A stretch of 64,000 nucleotides of DNA from positions 1,715,001 through 1,779,000 of the forward strand of contig NZ_CP079195.1 in NCBI RefSeq assembly GCF_019263805.1. The letters are read 5' to 3'. Below, one piece after another: positions 34,527 to 44,796 of this stretch. Within the stretch, counting starts at the first letter, position 1, and each line of letters starts with the position of its first letter. Source of the stretch: Polaribacter sp. NJDZ03. GTDB taxonomy: Bacteria > Bacteroidota > Bacteroidia > Flavobacteriales > Flavobacteriaceae. The position numbers and the translations under genes are program-made. The notes under the pieces are model-generated. The model saw only the letters and a list, made by a program, of their open reading frames with translations, was not told where the DNA came from and ran no database searches.

Positions 34527-35816
34527 ATGAGTTTATTTTTAACATTATTTCAAGACACTCCAGTAACAGAAGTTTCAAAAGCTGTTGAACAAATAAATGG
34601 AGATATGGGAATGCTTTGGATGCTTATTGCAGGTATCTTGGTTTTCTTAATGCAAGCAGGATTTACATTAGTAGAATCTGGTATGACAAGATCTAAGAAT
34701 GCAGTTAACATTGCAATGAAAAACTTATTAGATATTTGCGTAGGCTCATTAACGTTTTGGTTAGTTGGATACTCTTTAATGTATGGTGACACCTCTAACG
34801 GATGGTTCTTCTGGAGCGGTTTATTTCAAGGTGAAGGAGCAGATTTGTTTTTCCAAACTATGTTTGCTGCAACAACTGCAACCATCGTTTCTGGTGCAAT
34901 TGCAGGTAGAACAAAATACTCTACATATATTATTTTCTCTATTGTAATGACTGCTGTTATTTATCCAATCTCTGGAGGATGGCAATGGCAAGGTAGTGGA
35001 TGGTTAACAGAAATGGGCTTCATCGACTTTGCAGGTTCTTCAATTGTACACTCTGTTGGTGGATGGGCTGCTTTAGTTGCCGCTTTTATGGTAGGTCCAA
35101 GAATTGGAAAATACGTAGACGGAAAAGTATTACCCATTCCTGGTCATAATCAAATACTAGCAACTTTAGGTGTATTTATCCTTTGGTTTGGATGGTTTGG
35201 TTTTAACGGTGGATCTCAACTAGCTTGGGGTGGCGCAGATTCTATAGCTGCATCAAACGTTGTATTAATCACAAACTTATCAGCTGCTGCTGGTGGATTA
35301 GGAGCATTAATTACTACTTGGATCTGGTACGGAAAACCTAATTTAGCACAAACTCTTAACGGCGTATTAGCTGGTTTGGTAAGTATTACTGCTGGTTGTG
35401 GAAACATGACTGCAGGAGGCGCTGTACTTGCCGGTTTAATTGGAGGTATCATTGTAGTTTTTGCAATTGAAATTATAGAAAAGAAATTAAAAATTGATGA
35501 CGCTATTGGAGCTGCTTCTGTTCACGGTGTTGCCGGAGCATGGGGTACTTTAGTTATCGGTCTTTGGGGCGTAGATGGAGACACAGCTATTGGATTATTC
35601 AATGGTGGTGGCGCTGCTCAATTAGGAGTTCAAGCAACTGGAGTATTAGCGTATGCTGCTTGGGCAATTGGCTTATCATTTATTGTTCTTGGAATCTTAA
35701 AAGCAACAATGGGATTACGTGTAAGTAAAGAAGTAGAAATCGAAGGATTAGATGTTCACGAACACGGATCTATCGCATACCCAGGAGTTAGACAAAGAGA
35801 GTTTGACGATAAATAA
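34527..35816 (+). CDS. amt: Ammonium transporter (Amt/MEP/Rh family), copy 1
   Basis: A 429-residue membrane protein with eleven predicted helices. It carries the Amt signature GFVxVxSGMTRSKNAVN-like segment FTLVESGMTRSKNAVNI near residues 46-62, the first pore histidine in SSIVHSVGGWAALVAA near 175 and the second in SVHGVAGAWGTL near 333, plus FGWFGFNGGSQ near 225. These are the twin histidines of the conduction path. Unlike bacterial AmtB it has no cleavable signal peptide obvious at the start. It shares an operon with P-II and a second Amt. Confidence 0.94.
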   Translation: MSLFLTLFQDTPVTEVSKAVEQINGDMGMLWMLIAGILVFLMQAGFTLVESGMTRSKNAVNIAMKNLLDICVGSLTFWLVGYSLMYGDTSNGWFFWSGLFQGEGADLFFQTMFAATTATIVSGAIAGRTKYSTYIIFSIVMTAVIYPISGGWQWQGSGWLTEMGFIDFAGSSIVHSVGGWAALVAAFMVGPRIGKYVDGKVLPIPGHNQILATLGVFILWFGWFGFNGGSQLAWGGADSIAASNVVLITNLSAAAGGLGALITTWIWYGKPNLAQTLNGVLAGLVSITAGCGNMTAGGAVLAGLIGGIIVVFAIEIIEKKLKIDDAIGAASVHGVAGAWGTLVIGLWGVDGDTAIGLFNGGGAAQLGVQATGVLAYAAWAIGLSFIVLGILKATMGLRVSKEVEIEGLDVHEHGSIAYPGVRQREFDDK

Positions 35817-35853
35817 ATCATCAAAAAAAAAGTTTAGTTATTATTATTTTTTA

Positions 35854-35892
35854 AAAATCACATAACTTACCAAAATAAGTTGTGTGATTTTC
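35854..35892 (+). terminator. Hairpin between amt copy 1 and the P-II gene
   Basis: AAATCACATAACTTA pairs with TAAGTTGTGTGATTT (one mismatch) around a CCAAAA loop and is followed by TTCACAC and an A-run rather than a clear T-run. It sits in the only long gap (128 bp) of the amt operon. It may be a leaky terminator or an mRNA-stability element setting the ratio of transporter to P-II. Confidence 0.6.
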
Positions 35893-35944
35893 ACACAAAA
35901 AAAAACGATAAACTAAATAATAACAAATAACAATTAACTATATC

Positions 35945-36295
35945 ATGAAAAAAATAGAAGCGATTATAAGAAAATCAAAATTCAGCGATGTAAAAGAAGC
36001 ACTACACGCAGTTGACGTAAATTTCTTCTCTTATTGGGACGTTACTGGTTTAGGCAACGAAAAAGAAGGACACGTATACAGAGGCATCAGCTACAGCACA
36101 AGCGATATACAACGTAGACATGTATCTATAGTAGTAAATGATGATTTTGAACAAATAACCATAGACGCATTACTTAAATCTGCTGCCACAGGAGATGTTG
36201 GTGATGGTAAAATTTTTGTATCAGACATCACAGAAGTATACAGAATAAGAACCGGAGAAAAAGGTGGTGAAACTTTAAAGAAAAAATCAAAATAA
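35945..36295 (+). CDS. P-II family nitrogen regulatory protein (GlnK-like) with a variant T-loop
   Basis: A 116-residue signalling protein that would bind ATP/ADP and 2-oxoglutarate and gate ammonium transporters. The B-loop TGDVGDGKIFV (around residues 82-92) and C-terminal YRIRTGEKG are intact. The T-loop is one residue shorter than in E. coli GlnK and reads GLGNEKEGHVYRGISYSTSD. By alignment E39 stands where GlnK has Q39, a residue that helps hold Mg-ATP-2-oxoglutarate, and the Lys58 equivalent is Arg. Tyr50 matches the uridylylated Tyr51, but whether it is modified here is unknown. It lies between two amt genes, 7 bp before the second. Confidence 0.9.
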   Translation: MKKIEAIIRKSKFSDVKEALHAVDVNFFSYWDVTGLGNEKEGHVYRGISYSTSDIQRRHVSIVVNDDFEQITIDALLKSAATGDVGDGKIFVSDITEVYRIRTGEKGGETLKKKSK

Positions 36296-36302
36296 AAAAA
36301 AC

Positions 36303-37544
36303 ATGGAATTATTAACAATTAACAATGTATGGATGATGATCTGTACAGCACTAGTTTTCTTTATGCATTTAGGTTTTGCATTTTTAGAAATTGGTTTAAC
36401 GAGACAGAAAAACACACTTAACATACTTTTTAAAAATATATTCATCATAACAACCGGACTTCTACTATACGCACTAGTAGGTTTTAATTTAATGTACCCT
36501 GGTTTCGCAGAAGGTTCTTCTGGAATTTTTGGTTTTGCAGGATTTGGATTATCATCTCCATTAACAGCTGAAGGCGCTTTAGACTTAGCTTACAATGAAG
36601 GCTACACCTACTGGACAGATTTCTTATTTCAAGGAATGTTTGCTGCTACTGCCGCTACCATAGTTTCTGGTGCAGTTGCAGAAAGAATGAAAATTCTTCC
36701 ATTTATGATTTTCGCAGTAATCTATGTAGGAATCGTTTACCCAATTGCAGGTTCTTGGAAATGGGGTGGTGGATTTTTAGATCAACTAGCAACACCTTTT
36801 TACGATTTTGCAGGATCTACACTAGTACACTCCGTTGGAGGATGGGCTGCCGTTGTAGCTGTATGTTTATTAGGAGCTAGAATAGGAAAATTTAAAAAAG
36901 GAAAAATACAAGCAATCCCTGGTCACAACATACCATTAGCAACTGCTGGTGTTTTAATACTTTGGTTAGGATGGTTTGGTTTTAACGGTGGTTCTGTTTT
37001 ATCTGCAGACCCAGGATTAACATCTTTAACACTTGTAACCACTTGTTTATCTGCTGCTGCAGGAGGAGTTGTTGCGGCTATCGTTTCTACTATAATGTAT
37101 AAAAATTTAGATTTAACAATGTTCTTAAATGGTATTTTAGGAGGGTTAGTTGGTATTACTGCAGGAGCAGATCAAATGTCTCCTACAGACGCAATTTTAA
37201 TCGGGGCTATTGCTGGTGTAATTATTGTTTTTGCAGTTAGCTTAATAGATAAATTAAAATTAGATGACCCTGTTGGAGCTATTGCAGTTCACTTAATCTG
37301 TGGTATTTGGGGAACTTTAGCTGTTGGTTTATTTGGTAACCTTGCAGGTGTAGATCAATTTATAAGTCAACTAATTGGTGTTGCATCTTATGCAGTATTT
37401 TGCTTATCAACTTCATTCATCATCATATACACCCTAAAGAAAACAATGGGTATAAGAGTTAGTGAAAAAGAGGAATTAGAAGGATTAGATGTTCATGAAC
37501 ATGGTATGGATGCATACCCTGATTTTCGCTTAAATGAGCACTAA
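36303..37544 (+). CDS. amt: Ammonium transporter (Amt/MEP/Rh family), copy 2
   Basis: A 413-residue paralogue of the gene at 34527. It has FLEIGLTRQKNTLN near residues 27-40 in place of the SGMTRSKN signature, pore histidines in STLVHSVGGWAAVVAV near 177 and IAVHLICGIWGTLAVGLFG near 322, and LGWFGFNGGS near 221. Replacement of the usual HGV by HLI after the second histidine is a difference from copy 1. It ends with DVHEHGMDAYPDF, nearly the same C-terminal tail as copy 1 (DVHEHGSIAYPG), a likely P-II contact region. A terminator follows. Confidence 0.93.
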   Translation: MELLTINNVWMMICTALVFFMHLGFAFLEIGLTRQKNTLNILFKNIFIITTGLLLYALVGFNLMYPGFAEGSSGIFGFAGFGLSSPLTAEGALDLAYNEGYTYWTDFLFQGMFAATAATIVSGAVAERMKILPFMIFAVIYVGIVYPIAGSWKWGGGFLDQLATPFYDFAGSTLVHSVGGWAAVVAVCLLGARIGKFKKGKIQAIPGHNIPLATAGVLILWLGWFGFNGGSVLSADPGLTSLTLVTTCLSAAAGGVVAAIVSTIMYKNLDLTMFLNGILGGLVGITAGADQMSPTDAILIGAIAGVIIVFAVSLIDKLKLDDPVGAIAVHLICGIWGTLAVGLFGNLAGVDQFISQLIGVASYAVFCLSTSFIIIYTLKKTMGIRVSEKEELEGLDVHEHGMDAYPDFRLNEH

Positions 37545-37565
37545 TCAAATCATTAAATGATTATA

Positions 37566-37602
37566 AAAGTCTGCAAACTTAAAAATTTGCAGACTTTTTT
37601 TC
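37566..37602 (+). terminator. Terminator of the porin-amt-P-II-amt operon
   Basis: AAGTCTGCAAA pairs perfectly with TTTGCAGACTT around CTTAAAAA and is followed by seven T residues, 22 bp after the second amt stop. Confidence 0.9.
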
Positions 37603-37760
37603 TTATTTTATGAATATGATAATAAAAATCCATTAGATTGTCATAAGTAATCTTTTTACACAGTTTTATTGTTTTCATCACAAAAATCACATTAAAACAG
37701 CGAGAATACTGAATCCTTTTCAATAAAATACATAGATTTGTATATATAATTGAACACAAT

Positions 37761-40700
37761 ATGGAGAAACAAGGATTATACTTACCAGAGTTTGAACACG
37801 AAAATTGCGGTGCTGGTTTTATCTGTAATTTGAATGGAGATAAAACAAATCAAATTATACACGATGCCCTAGAAATTCTAGTAAAACTAGAACATAGAGG
37901 AGGTGTTAGTGCAGATGGAAAAACGGGAGATGGAGCCGGAATATTAATAGATATACCTCACGATTATTTTAGAAGAGTTTGTAATTTCCCCTTACCCGAA
38001 CAACGACAATATGCTGTTGGAATGGTATTTCTTCCTAAAGTTAGCAACCAATATAATTTTTGTAAAACCACATTTGAAGAAGAAATAAAACAACAAGGAC
38101 TTGCCATCTTAGGATGGAGAGAAGTACCTGTAGATTCTTCTCAATTGGGAGAGATTGCTTTAGCTTCAGAACCAAATATTGAGCAATTATTTGTTGGAAA
38201 AACAGATGAAATTGACGAAGCTACTTTTAAAGCTAAGCTATATGCTGCTAGAAAAATAGCAGAACATACCATCAGAAAATCTAAAATTTCTGAAAGTAAA
38301 TATTTCTACATTCCAAGTTTATCACTTACCACTATCATCTATAAAGGTATTATTATGCCAGAAGATATTGGACCTTATTATAAAGATTTACAAGAAATAG
38401 ATTTAGTAACACGTTTGGCACTTGTACACCAACGTTTCTCTACCAATACAATGCCAACTTGGGAGCTTGCGCAACCATTTAGACACATGTGTCAGAATGG
38501 AGAAATTAACACTTTACGTGGTAACGTAAGTAGAATGCGTGTACGTGAAGAAATCATGAAAAGTGATGTCTTTGGGCCACAAATAGACAAATTATTTCCA
38601 ATTATTTTACCAGGAAAATCAGATTCTGCTTCTATGGATATGGTGGTTGAGTTATTAACTCATACCGGTCGTTCATTACCAGAAATTATGATGATGATGA
38701 TTCCTGAAGCCTGGGAAAAACACGCAACAATGTCTAAAGAGCGTAAATCTTTTTACGAATACAATGGTTGTATTATGGAGCCTTGGGATGGACCTGCTTC
38801 TGTACCTTTTACAGATGGAGATTACATTGGAGCCTTATTAGACAGAAATGGTTTAAGACCCTCTAGATACACAGTTACCAAAAGTGGTAGTTTAATTATG
38901 TCATCAGAAATTGGTGTTGTAGATGTTGCGCCAGAAGACATTAAAGAACACGGAAGGTTAGAGCCAGGAAAAATGTTCTTAGTAGACATGAACGAAGGAA
39001 GAATCATTGAGGATGAAGAAATAAAAAGTAAAATTGTTTCTGAAAGACCTTATCAAGAATGGTTAGATAAATCTCGTTTACACTTAAAAGATGTTCCTTA
39101 TAAAGGTGAAACTTGCCCAATTGAAACAATTGACATAAAAACGCGTCAACGTTTATTTAATTACACTTTTGAAGATATTCAAGAAGTAATTACACCAATG
39201 GCAATAGTAGGTAAAGAAGCTTTAGGATCTATGGGAATTGATACTCCTTTAGCAGTTTTATCAGACAGACCTCAATTAATATCAAACTACTTTAAACAAT
39301 TATTCGCACAAGTTACAAACCCTCCTTTAGATGGTATTCGTGAAGAAATTGTAACTGACATTAGTTTAAATTTAGGAAAAGACAGAAATATTTTCAGCAT
39401 TACAGACAGACAATGTAGAAAATTAAGAATTCAAAATCCGGTAATTTCAAATGCCGATTTAGAAAAAATAAGAAATATAGATATTGAAAGTTTCAAAGCA
39501 AAAACTATTGAAATTTTATATCCAAAAGCACAAGGACTAAACGGACTTGAAAATGCATTAGACGCAATTGTTATTCAGGTTGAAAAAGCAATTGAAAACA
39601 AGAACAACATCATTATATTATCAGACCGTGGTGTAAACCAAGAGTTTGCTCCTATTCCTGCTTTATTAGCATGTTCTTTTGTTAATCATCAATTAAACCG
39701 TTTACGTAAGCGTTCTTTTTTCGATATAATTATCGAATCTGCAGAACCACGTGAACCACATCATTTTGCTACTTTATTTGGTTATGGCGCAAGTGCCGTA
39801 AACCCATATATGGTAAATGAAATTATTAGAACGCAAGTTAAAGAAGGTTTCATTACCGGTATGGACGAGCAAAAAGCGGTTGATAATTTCAACAAAGCAA
39901 TTGGTAAAGGAATCTTAAAAGTGATGAACAAAATAGGAATCTCTACATTACATTCTTATAGAGGTTCTCAAATTTTCGAAATTGTAGGATTCAATTCTCA
40001 ATTTGTAGAAAAATATTTCCCATACACCGCTTCAAGAATAGAAGGTATTGGGTTGTATGAAATTGAAAAAGAAATAGATCAACGTTACAAACAAGCATAC
40101 CCAGACAATCAAATTGACAAAAACTTAGGTTTAAATGTTGGTGGAGATTACAGATGGAGAAGAAACGGAGAGCGTCATTTATTTAACCCAACTACGGTAG
40201 CAAAACTACAACAAGCGGTAAGATTAAGTGACCAAGCTAGTTATGATGTTTACGCGAAAGCTATTAACGATCAGGCAGAAAGCCTAATGACAATTCGTGG
40301 TTTGTTTCAGTTTGATAACTTAGATCCAATTCCTTTAGAAGAAGTAGAGCCTTGGACAGAAATTGTAAAACGTTTTAAAACGGGTGCAATGTCTTATGGA
40401 TCTATCTCTAGAGAAGCACACGAAAATTTAGCTATTGCCATGAACAGAATTGGAGGTAAATCTAATTCAGGTGAAGGTGGAGAAGACAGAAAACGTTTTC
40501 AAAAAGATATCAATGGAGATAGCAGAAACTCTGCTATTAAACAAGTAGCATCTGGTCGTTTTGGGGTAACTTCTCATTATTTAACAAATGCGAAAGAGAT
40601 TCAAATAAAAATGGCTCAAGGAGCAAAACCTGGTGAAGGTGGTCAATTACCTGGAACAAAAGTATATCCTTGGATTGCTGCTGTCCGTAACTCCACTCCA

Positions 40701-42272
40701 TTTGTAGGTTTAATTTCACCTCCTCCACATCACGATATTTATTCAATCGAAGATTTAGCACAATTAATCTACGATTTAAAAAATGCCAATCGTGAAGCAA
40801 GAATTAATGTAAAATTAGTTTCTGAAGTTGGTGTTGGTACAATTGCTGCTGGTGTTGCAAAAGCAAAAGCAGATGTTGTTTTAATTTCTGGTTATGATGG
40901 TGGAACAGGAGCTTCTCCTTTAACATCATTAAAACACGCAGGTTTACCATGGGAACTTGGTTTAGCAGAAGCACAGCAAACTTTAGTAATGAATAGCTTA
41001 CGAAGTAGAATTGTTGTAGAATGTGATGGTCAATTAAAAACAGGTAGAGATGTTGCAATTGCTGCATTATTAGGTGCTGAAGAATTTGGTTTCGCAACCG
41101 CTCCTTTAGTAGCTTCTGGCTGTATCATGATGCGTAAATGTCATTTAAATACATGTCCGGTTGGTATTGCAACTCAAGATAAAGAGTTACGTAAAAACTT
41201 TAAAGGAACACCAGAACACGTAATTAATTTCTTCTTTTACATTGCAGAAGAATTAAGAGCAATTATGGCACAACTTGGTTTTAGAACACTAGACGAAATG
41301 GTTGGTCAAACACATAAAATCAATGCAAATCATGCTATTAAGCATTACAAAGCAAAAGGTTTAGATTTATCTAGCATCTTACATAGACCAACTGGTTATA
41401 AAGGGATGATTGTTAAAAATACAGAAAGCCAAGACCATAACTTAGAAGAAGTTTTAGACTTTACTATATTAAAAGATTCTCACAGAGCTTTATATAGAAA
41501 AGAAAAAATGAACTTAGCGTATCCAATAAAAAATACAAATAGAACTGTTGGTGCAATTGTAAGTAATGAAATTTCAAAAATTTACGGACATTTAGGATTA
41601 CCTGAAGACACATTAAATATCAACTTTACAGGTTCTGCAGGTCAAAGTTTTGGAGCATTTGGAGCACATGGATTAACATTTATATTAGATGGTAACACCA
41701 ATGATTATTTAGGTAAAGGATTATCTGGAGCAAAATTAATTGTTAAGAAACCAGCAAAAGCAGACTTTTTAGCAGAAAACAATATCATTGTTGGTAATGT
41801 TTGTATGTTTGGAGCAGTAGCAGGTGAAGCTTATATAAACGGAATTGCAGGAGAACGCTTTGCAGTTCGTAATTCTGGTGCAACTGCGGTTGTAGAAGGT
41901 GTTGGAGATCATTGTTGTGAATACATGACAGGTGGTAAAGTAGTGGTTCTTGGTAAAACAGGTAGAAACTTTGCTGCAGGTATGAGTGGTGGTATTGCCT
42001 ACGTATACGACCCAGAAAACAAGTTTGTAAACGGACTTTGTAATACTGAAGGTATAGAATTCGAAGAAATCTCTAATGAAGTTGCAGATGACTTAAAAGC
42101 AACTATAGAGAAACACGTTTTATACACGGATAGTAATAGAGGTGCTACATTATTAGCAGATTGGAATACAAGTTTAAAAAACTTTGTAAAAGTGATGCCA
42201 ACTGAATATAAGAAAGCATTAATACGTTTAGAAACAGAAGAACCAATGTTCGAAGAATTAACAAAAGCATAA
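37761..42272 (+). CDS. gltB: Glutamate synthase large subunit
   Basis: A 1503-residue enzyme forming two glutamates from glutamine and 2-oxoglutarate. The start is [19 protein letters not shown]; processing before C16 would free the Ntn-type nucleophilic cysteine in CGAGF. The glutaminase domain is followed by the central domain and the FMN domain, which holds GGTGASPL near residue 1050 and the 3Fe-4S motif [19 protein letters not shown] near 1122. The GXGXG-repeat C-terminal domain (Gx[19 protein letters not shown]) is complete. Full length. A TAGATTTG box at 37733-37740 might be a -7 element, but no TTG lies at the proper distance. gltD follows 4 bp later. Confidence 0.97.
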   Translation: MEKQGLYLPEFEHENCGAGFICNLNGDKTNQIIHDALEILVKLEHRGGVSADGKTGDGAGILIDIPHDYFRRVCNFPLPEQRQYAVGMVFLPKVSNQYNFCKTTFEEEIKQQGLAILGWREVPVDSSQLGEIALASEPNIEQLFVGKTDEIDEATFKAKLYAARKIAEHTIRKSKISESKYFYIPSLSLTTIIYKGIIMPEDIGPYYKDLQEIDLVTRLALVHQRFSTNTMPTWELAQPFRHMCQNGEINTLRGNVSRMRVREEIMKSDVFGPQIDKLFPIILPGKSDSASMDMVVELLTHTGRSLPEIMMMMIPEAWEKHATMSKERKSFYEYNGCIMEPWDGPASVPFTDGDYIGALLDRNGLRPSRYTVTKSGSLIMSSEIGVVDVAPEDIKEHGRLEPGKMFLVDMNEGRIIEDEEIKSKIVSERPYQEWLDKSRLHLKDVPYKGETCPIETIDIKTRQRLFNYTFEDIQEVITPMAIVGKEALGSMGIDTPLAVLSDRPQLISNYFKQLFAQVTNPPLDGIREEIVTDISLNLGKDRNIFSITDRQCRKLRIQNPVISNADLEKIRNIDIESFKAKTIEILYPKAQGLNGLENALDAIVIQVEKAIENKNNIIILSDRGVNQEFAPIPALLACSFVNHQLNRLRKRSFFDIIIESAEPREPHHFATLFGYGASAVNPYMVNEIIRTQVKEGFITGMDEQKAVDNFNKAIGKGILKVMNKIGISTLHSYRGSQIFEIVGFNSQFVEKYFPYTASRIEGIGLYEIEKEIDQRYKQAYPDNQIDKNLGLNVGGDYRWRRNGERHLFNPTTVAKLQQAVRLSDQASYDVYAKAINDQAESLMTIRGLFQFDNLDPIPLEEVEPWTEIVKRFKTGAMSYGSISREAHENLAIAMNRIGGKSNSGEGGEDRKRFQKDINGDSRNSAIKQVASGRFGVTSHYLTNAKEIQIKMAQGAKPGEGGQLPGTKVYPWIAAVRNSTPFVGLISPPPHHDIYSIEDLAQLIYDLKNANREARINVKLVSEVGVGTIAAGVAKAKADVVLISGYDGGTGASPLTSLKHAGLPWELGLAEAQQTLVMNSLRSRIVVECDGQLKTGRDVAIAALLGAEEFGFATAPLVASGCIMMRKCHLNTCPVGIATQDKELRKNFKGTPEHVINFFFYIAEELRAIMAQLGFRTLDEMVGQTHKINANHAIKHYKAKGLDLSSILHRPTGYKGMIVKNTESQDHNLEEVLDFTILKDSHRALYRKEKMNLAYPIKNTNRTVGAIVSNEISKIYGHLGLPEDTLNINFTGSAGQSFGAFGAHGLTFILDGNTNDYLGKGLSGAKLIVKKPAKADFLAENNIIVGNVCMFGAVAGEAYINGIAGERFAVRNSGATAVVEGVGDHCCEYMTGGKVVVLGKTGRNFAAGMSGGIAYVYDPENKFVNGLCNTEGIEFEEISNEVADDLKATIEKHVLYTDSNRGATLLADWNTSLKNFVKVMPTEYKKALIRLETEEPMFEELTKA

Positions 42273-42276
42273 TGTC

Positions 42277-43740
42277 ATGGGAAAAATAACAGGATTTAAA
42301 GAATTTGAAAGACAGGATGAAACATACACCTCTGTAAAAGATCGTGTAAAAAATTATAAAGAATTTACCGTTCCTCTTTCTGAAGACGAAATAACAAAAC
42401 AAGGATCACGTTGTATGGATTGTGGTATTCCTTTTTGCCATAGTGGTTGTCCATTAGGAAATCTAATTCCAGATTTTAATCACATGGTACACCAAGGCGA
42501 ATGGAAAAAAGCTTCATGGATACTACATTCTACAAACAATTTTCCAGAATTTACAGGTCGCTTATGCCCTGCTCCATGTGAACAATCATGTGTATTAGGT
42601 ATTATAGAAGACCCAGTTTCTATAGAAAATATTGAAAAAAACATTGTAGAACGTGCATTTAAAGAAGGATGGATTAAACCTCAACCTCCAAAAAATAGAA
42701 CAGGAAAAACAATTGCAATTGTTGGCTCTGGACCAGCAGGCTTAGCAACAGCTCAACAATTAAACAGAGCTGGTCATACCGTTACTGTTTTTGAAAGAGA
42801 CGATGAGGTTGGTGGATTACTACGTTACGGTATTCCAAACTTTAAATTAGAAAAAGGAATTATTGATAGAAGAGTTGCTATTTTAGAAGCAGAAGGAATT
42901 ATATTTAAAACAAACATTAATGTTGGTGTTAATTATGATGTAAAAGACCTAAAAGCTTTTGATAGTATTGTACTATGTGGAGGATCTACAGAAAGACGTA
43001 GCCTACCAACACCAGGTATTGATGCCGATGGTGTTGTACAAGCAATGGACTTCTTAACACAACAAACTAAAGTTGTATTAGGTAAAGAAGTAAAAGATCA
43101 AATAAAAGCTACTGGCAAAGACGTAATTGTTATTGGTGGTGGAGATACAGGTTCAGATTGTATTGGTACATCAAATAGACACGGAGCAAAATCTGTAGTT
43201 AACTTTGAAATTATGCCAAAACCTCCAGGACACCGTTCACCAACTACTCCTTGGCCTTTTTGGCCTTTACAATTAAAAACTTCATCATCTCACAAAGAAG
43301 GTGCAGATCGTAATTGGTTAATCAACACTAAGGAATTTGTTAAAGATGCAGACGGAAAATTAACTGCATTAAAAACAGTTAATGTAGAATGGAAAATGGT
43401 TCCAGGTCAAAGACCTCAATTAATAGAAATTGCAGGTACAGAAAAAACTTGGCCTTGTGACTTAGCTTTATTAGCCTTAGGATTTACAGGTCCAGAAAGC
43501 ACATTAGCTGACAAATTAGGTCTAGAAAAAGATGGACGTTCTAATTACAAAGCGGAATACGGAAAATATCAAACAAACGTAAAAAACATTTTTACTGCTG
43601 GAGATATGCGTCGTGGACAATCTTTAATTGTTTGGGCAATTTCTGAAGGAAGAGAAGCAGCAAGACAAGTAGATTTATTTTTAATGGGTAAAACAGAATT
43701 ACCTTCTAAAGATACTACTGGAGATTTAGTTGCTATGTAA
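42277..43740 (+). CDS. gltD: Glutamate synthase small subunit
   Basis: A 487-residue NAD(P)H-oxidising FAD protein that feeds electrons to GltB. The N-terminus holds cysteine motifs CMDCGIPFCHSGCPLGN (residues 47-63) and RLCPAPCEQSCVLG near 94-107 for two 4Fe-4S clusters. The first dinucleotide site is AIVGSGPAGLATAQQL near 148 and the second VIVIGGGDTGSDC near 283, and TAGDMRRGQSLIVWAISEGREAA near 445 closes the FAD domain. All parts are present. It is coupled to gltB and followed by a strong terminator. Confidence 0.97.
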   Translation: MGKITGFKEFERQDETYTSVKDRVKNYKEFTVPLSEDEITKQGSRCMDCGIPFCHSGCPLGNLIPDFNHMVHQGEWKKASWILHSTNNFPEFTGRLCPAPCEQSCVLGIIEDPVSIENIEKNIVERAFKEGWIKPQPPKNRTGKTIAIVGSGPAGLATAQQLNRAGHTVTVFERDDEVGGLLRYGIPNFKLEKGIIDRRVAILEAEGIIFKTNINVGVNYDVKDLKAFDSIVLCGGSTERRSLPTPGIDADGVVQAMDFLTQQTKVVLGKEVKDQIKATGKDVIVIGGGDTGSDCIGTSNRHGAKSVVNFEIMPKPPGHRSPTTPWPFWPLQLKTSSSHKEGADRNWLINTKEFVKDADGKLTALKTVNVEWKMVPGQRPQLIEIAGTEKTWPCDLALLALGFTGPESTLADKLGLEKDGRSNYKAEYGKYQTNVKNIFTAGDMRRGQSLIVWAISEGREAARQVDLFLMGKTELPSKDTTGDLVAM

Positions 43741-43791
43741 ACTACAATACGAGTAATTCTATTTTTTTTCAGAATAGTATCGAAAACATAT

Positions 43792-43828
43792 CAAAACTCA
43801 TCAATTTAATTATTGATGAGTTTTTTAT
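43792..43828 (+). terminator. Terminator of gltBD
   Basis: AAAACTCATCAAT and ATTGATGAGTTTT form a long stem around a TTAATT-type loop followed by TTTT, about 50 bp after the gltD stop. Confidence 0.88.
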
Positions 43829-43850
43829 TTTAAAACAGCAACAATATTTT

Positions 43851-43980
43851 GGGCGTGTCCATTTTTCAAGAAACTATTTAGAACAACAAACATTTTGCGT
43901 TAAAAATGGTCAGGCTATCCACTACAAGTCCTCGTTCGTACCTCACTATGGGCTTTTCTTTTCTATCCTTCACGCAGTGA
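43851..43980. repeat. Dispersed intergenic repeat, family A
   Basis: This runs from GGGCGTGTCCATTTTTC through AAAAATGGTCAGGCTATCC to CTATCCTTCACGCAGTGA. TCCATTTTT and AAAAATGG(T) can pair. The layout GGGCGTG...GGTC-GGCTATCC...TATCCCTCACGCAG is one I know as a common Flavobacteriaceae intergenic repeat; here it is one degenerate copy with an insertion-like stretch in the loop. Confidence 0.55.
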
Positions 43981-44045
43981 TCATTCTAAAAATTGAAGTC
44001 AATAAAAGCTATTATTAATATAAATTACACCAATTAACAGTTCAC

Positions 44046-44320
44046 TTATGCTTTTTCAACACCTTTTTCAAATTTCCCAAAACTATCTGTAGGATTCAAC
44101 CATTTGTTTTTAGTTGTTATATAATTTTTTAGTCCTCACTCTCTACTTCCACTTCTATTTTAAGGGTATTTTTTAACGCTATATTCTTTTTTCCCCACAG
44201 TATCTTGTATGTTACAATTAACAGCTCATTAACTTGATCTTCATCAATATCATATTTTTTTGATTTTACAAGAACCTTTTTTAAAACGACAACACACAAA
44301 AGAGCAAAAAACTATAAAAC
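44046..44320 (-). pseudogene. Remnant of an unidentified protein gene
   Basis: On the minus strand a frame without an ATG encodes about 60 residues, including KSKKYDIDEDQVNELL and WGKKNIALKNTLKI, and stops at 44131-44129. A second frame then continues as TTKNKWLNPTDSFGKFEKG and stops at 44048-44046. The amino-acid composition looks protein-like and the two pieces fit one frameshifted gene. I do not recognise the family. It may be chance, because the stretch is short and no start is visible. Confidence 0.3.
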
Positions 44321-44417
44321 AAAAAAACTACCACCTTAAAATATATTAATTAAAAAAAAAACACAATAAGCTATTTTACTGCGACTTACAAATTAAAAGT
44401 TAAATTATAAGCATAAA

Positions 44418-44451
44418 AAAAAGTCTTATCAATAAAGATAAGACTTTTTTT
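44418..44451 (-). terminator. Terminator of tRNA-Asn copy 1
   Basis: AAGTCTTATC and GATAAGACTT form a perfect stem around AATAAA with T-runs on the minus strand, directly after the tRNA. The same hairpin follows copy 2 at 46232-46263. Confidence 0.85.
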
Positions 44452-44452
44452 G

Positions 44453-44526
44453 CTCCCTCTCAAGGACTCGAACCTTGGACCCTCTGATTAACAGTCAGAT
44501 GCTCTAACCAACTGAGCTAAGAAGGA
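44453..44526 (-). tRNA. tRNA-Asn (anticodon GTT), copy 1
   Basis: A 74-nt cloverleaf on the minus strand: acceptor TCCTTCT/AGAGGGA, D stem GCTC/GAGC, anticodon stem TCTGA/TCAGA with loop CTGTTAA (anticodon GTT), T arm CAAGG-TTCGAGT-CCTTG and discriminator G. CCA is not encoded, unlike the tRNA-Val genes. It is identical to copy 2 and is separated from it by the ISL3-type element. Confidence 0.95.
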
Positions 44527-44557
44527 GTTTGCGACACATAAACGTGTTTTGCGAGTG

Positions 44558-44587
44558 CAAATATAAATCTTTTTATTACATCCACAA
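44558..44587 (-). promoter_or_regulatory. Promoter of tRNA-Asn copy 1 (TTG-N19-TATATTTG)
   Basis: TTG at 44587-44585, 19 bp, TATATTTG at 44565-44558 on the minus strand. A 31-nt leader with an ACACG-TTTA-TGTGT hairpin lies between the box and the tRNA. Confidence 0.82.
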
Positions 44588-44721
44588 GTGTTTCTTCATT
44601 TTTTTTCACTCTAAAAAGAAAGTTTTTAAAATACTGTTTAAACTAGTTGAAAAACATCTATTTCTTCCACTTATACTTCCCTAATATTTAAGCATAGTTC
44701 TAAAATTCTTCAACTTTTAAG

Positions 44722-44729
44722 ATTGCTTT
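44722..44729. repeat. Left target-site duplication of the IS element
   Basis: ATTGCTTT, repeated directly at 46156-46163 right after the other end of the element. An 8-bp duplication is the rule for the ISL3 family. Confidence 0.85.
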
Positions 44730-44796
44730 GGATCAACACAAAAAGTTGTGGAGTAAAATAAAAAGGAAGAACTTTGACTTTTAAATTACTTCTATT

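Noticed and set aside
37733..37740. TAGATTTG as the gltB promoter
   Set aside because: The -7 box fits but no TTG is found 17-21 bp upstream, so I did not list it as a promoter.
40537..41097. Antisense frames of 87-97 codons inside gltB
   Set aside because: Low-complexity leucine/glutamine/histidine peptides opposite a highly conserved gene; shadows of its codon use.
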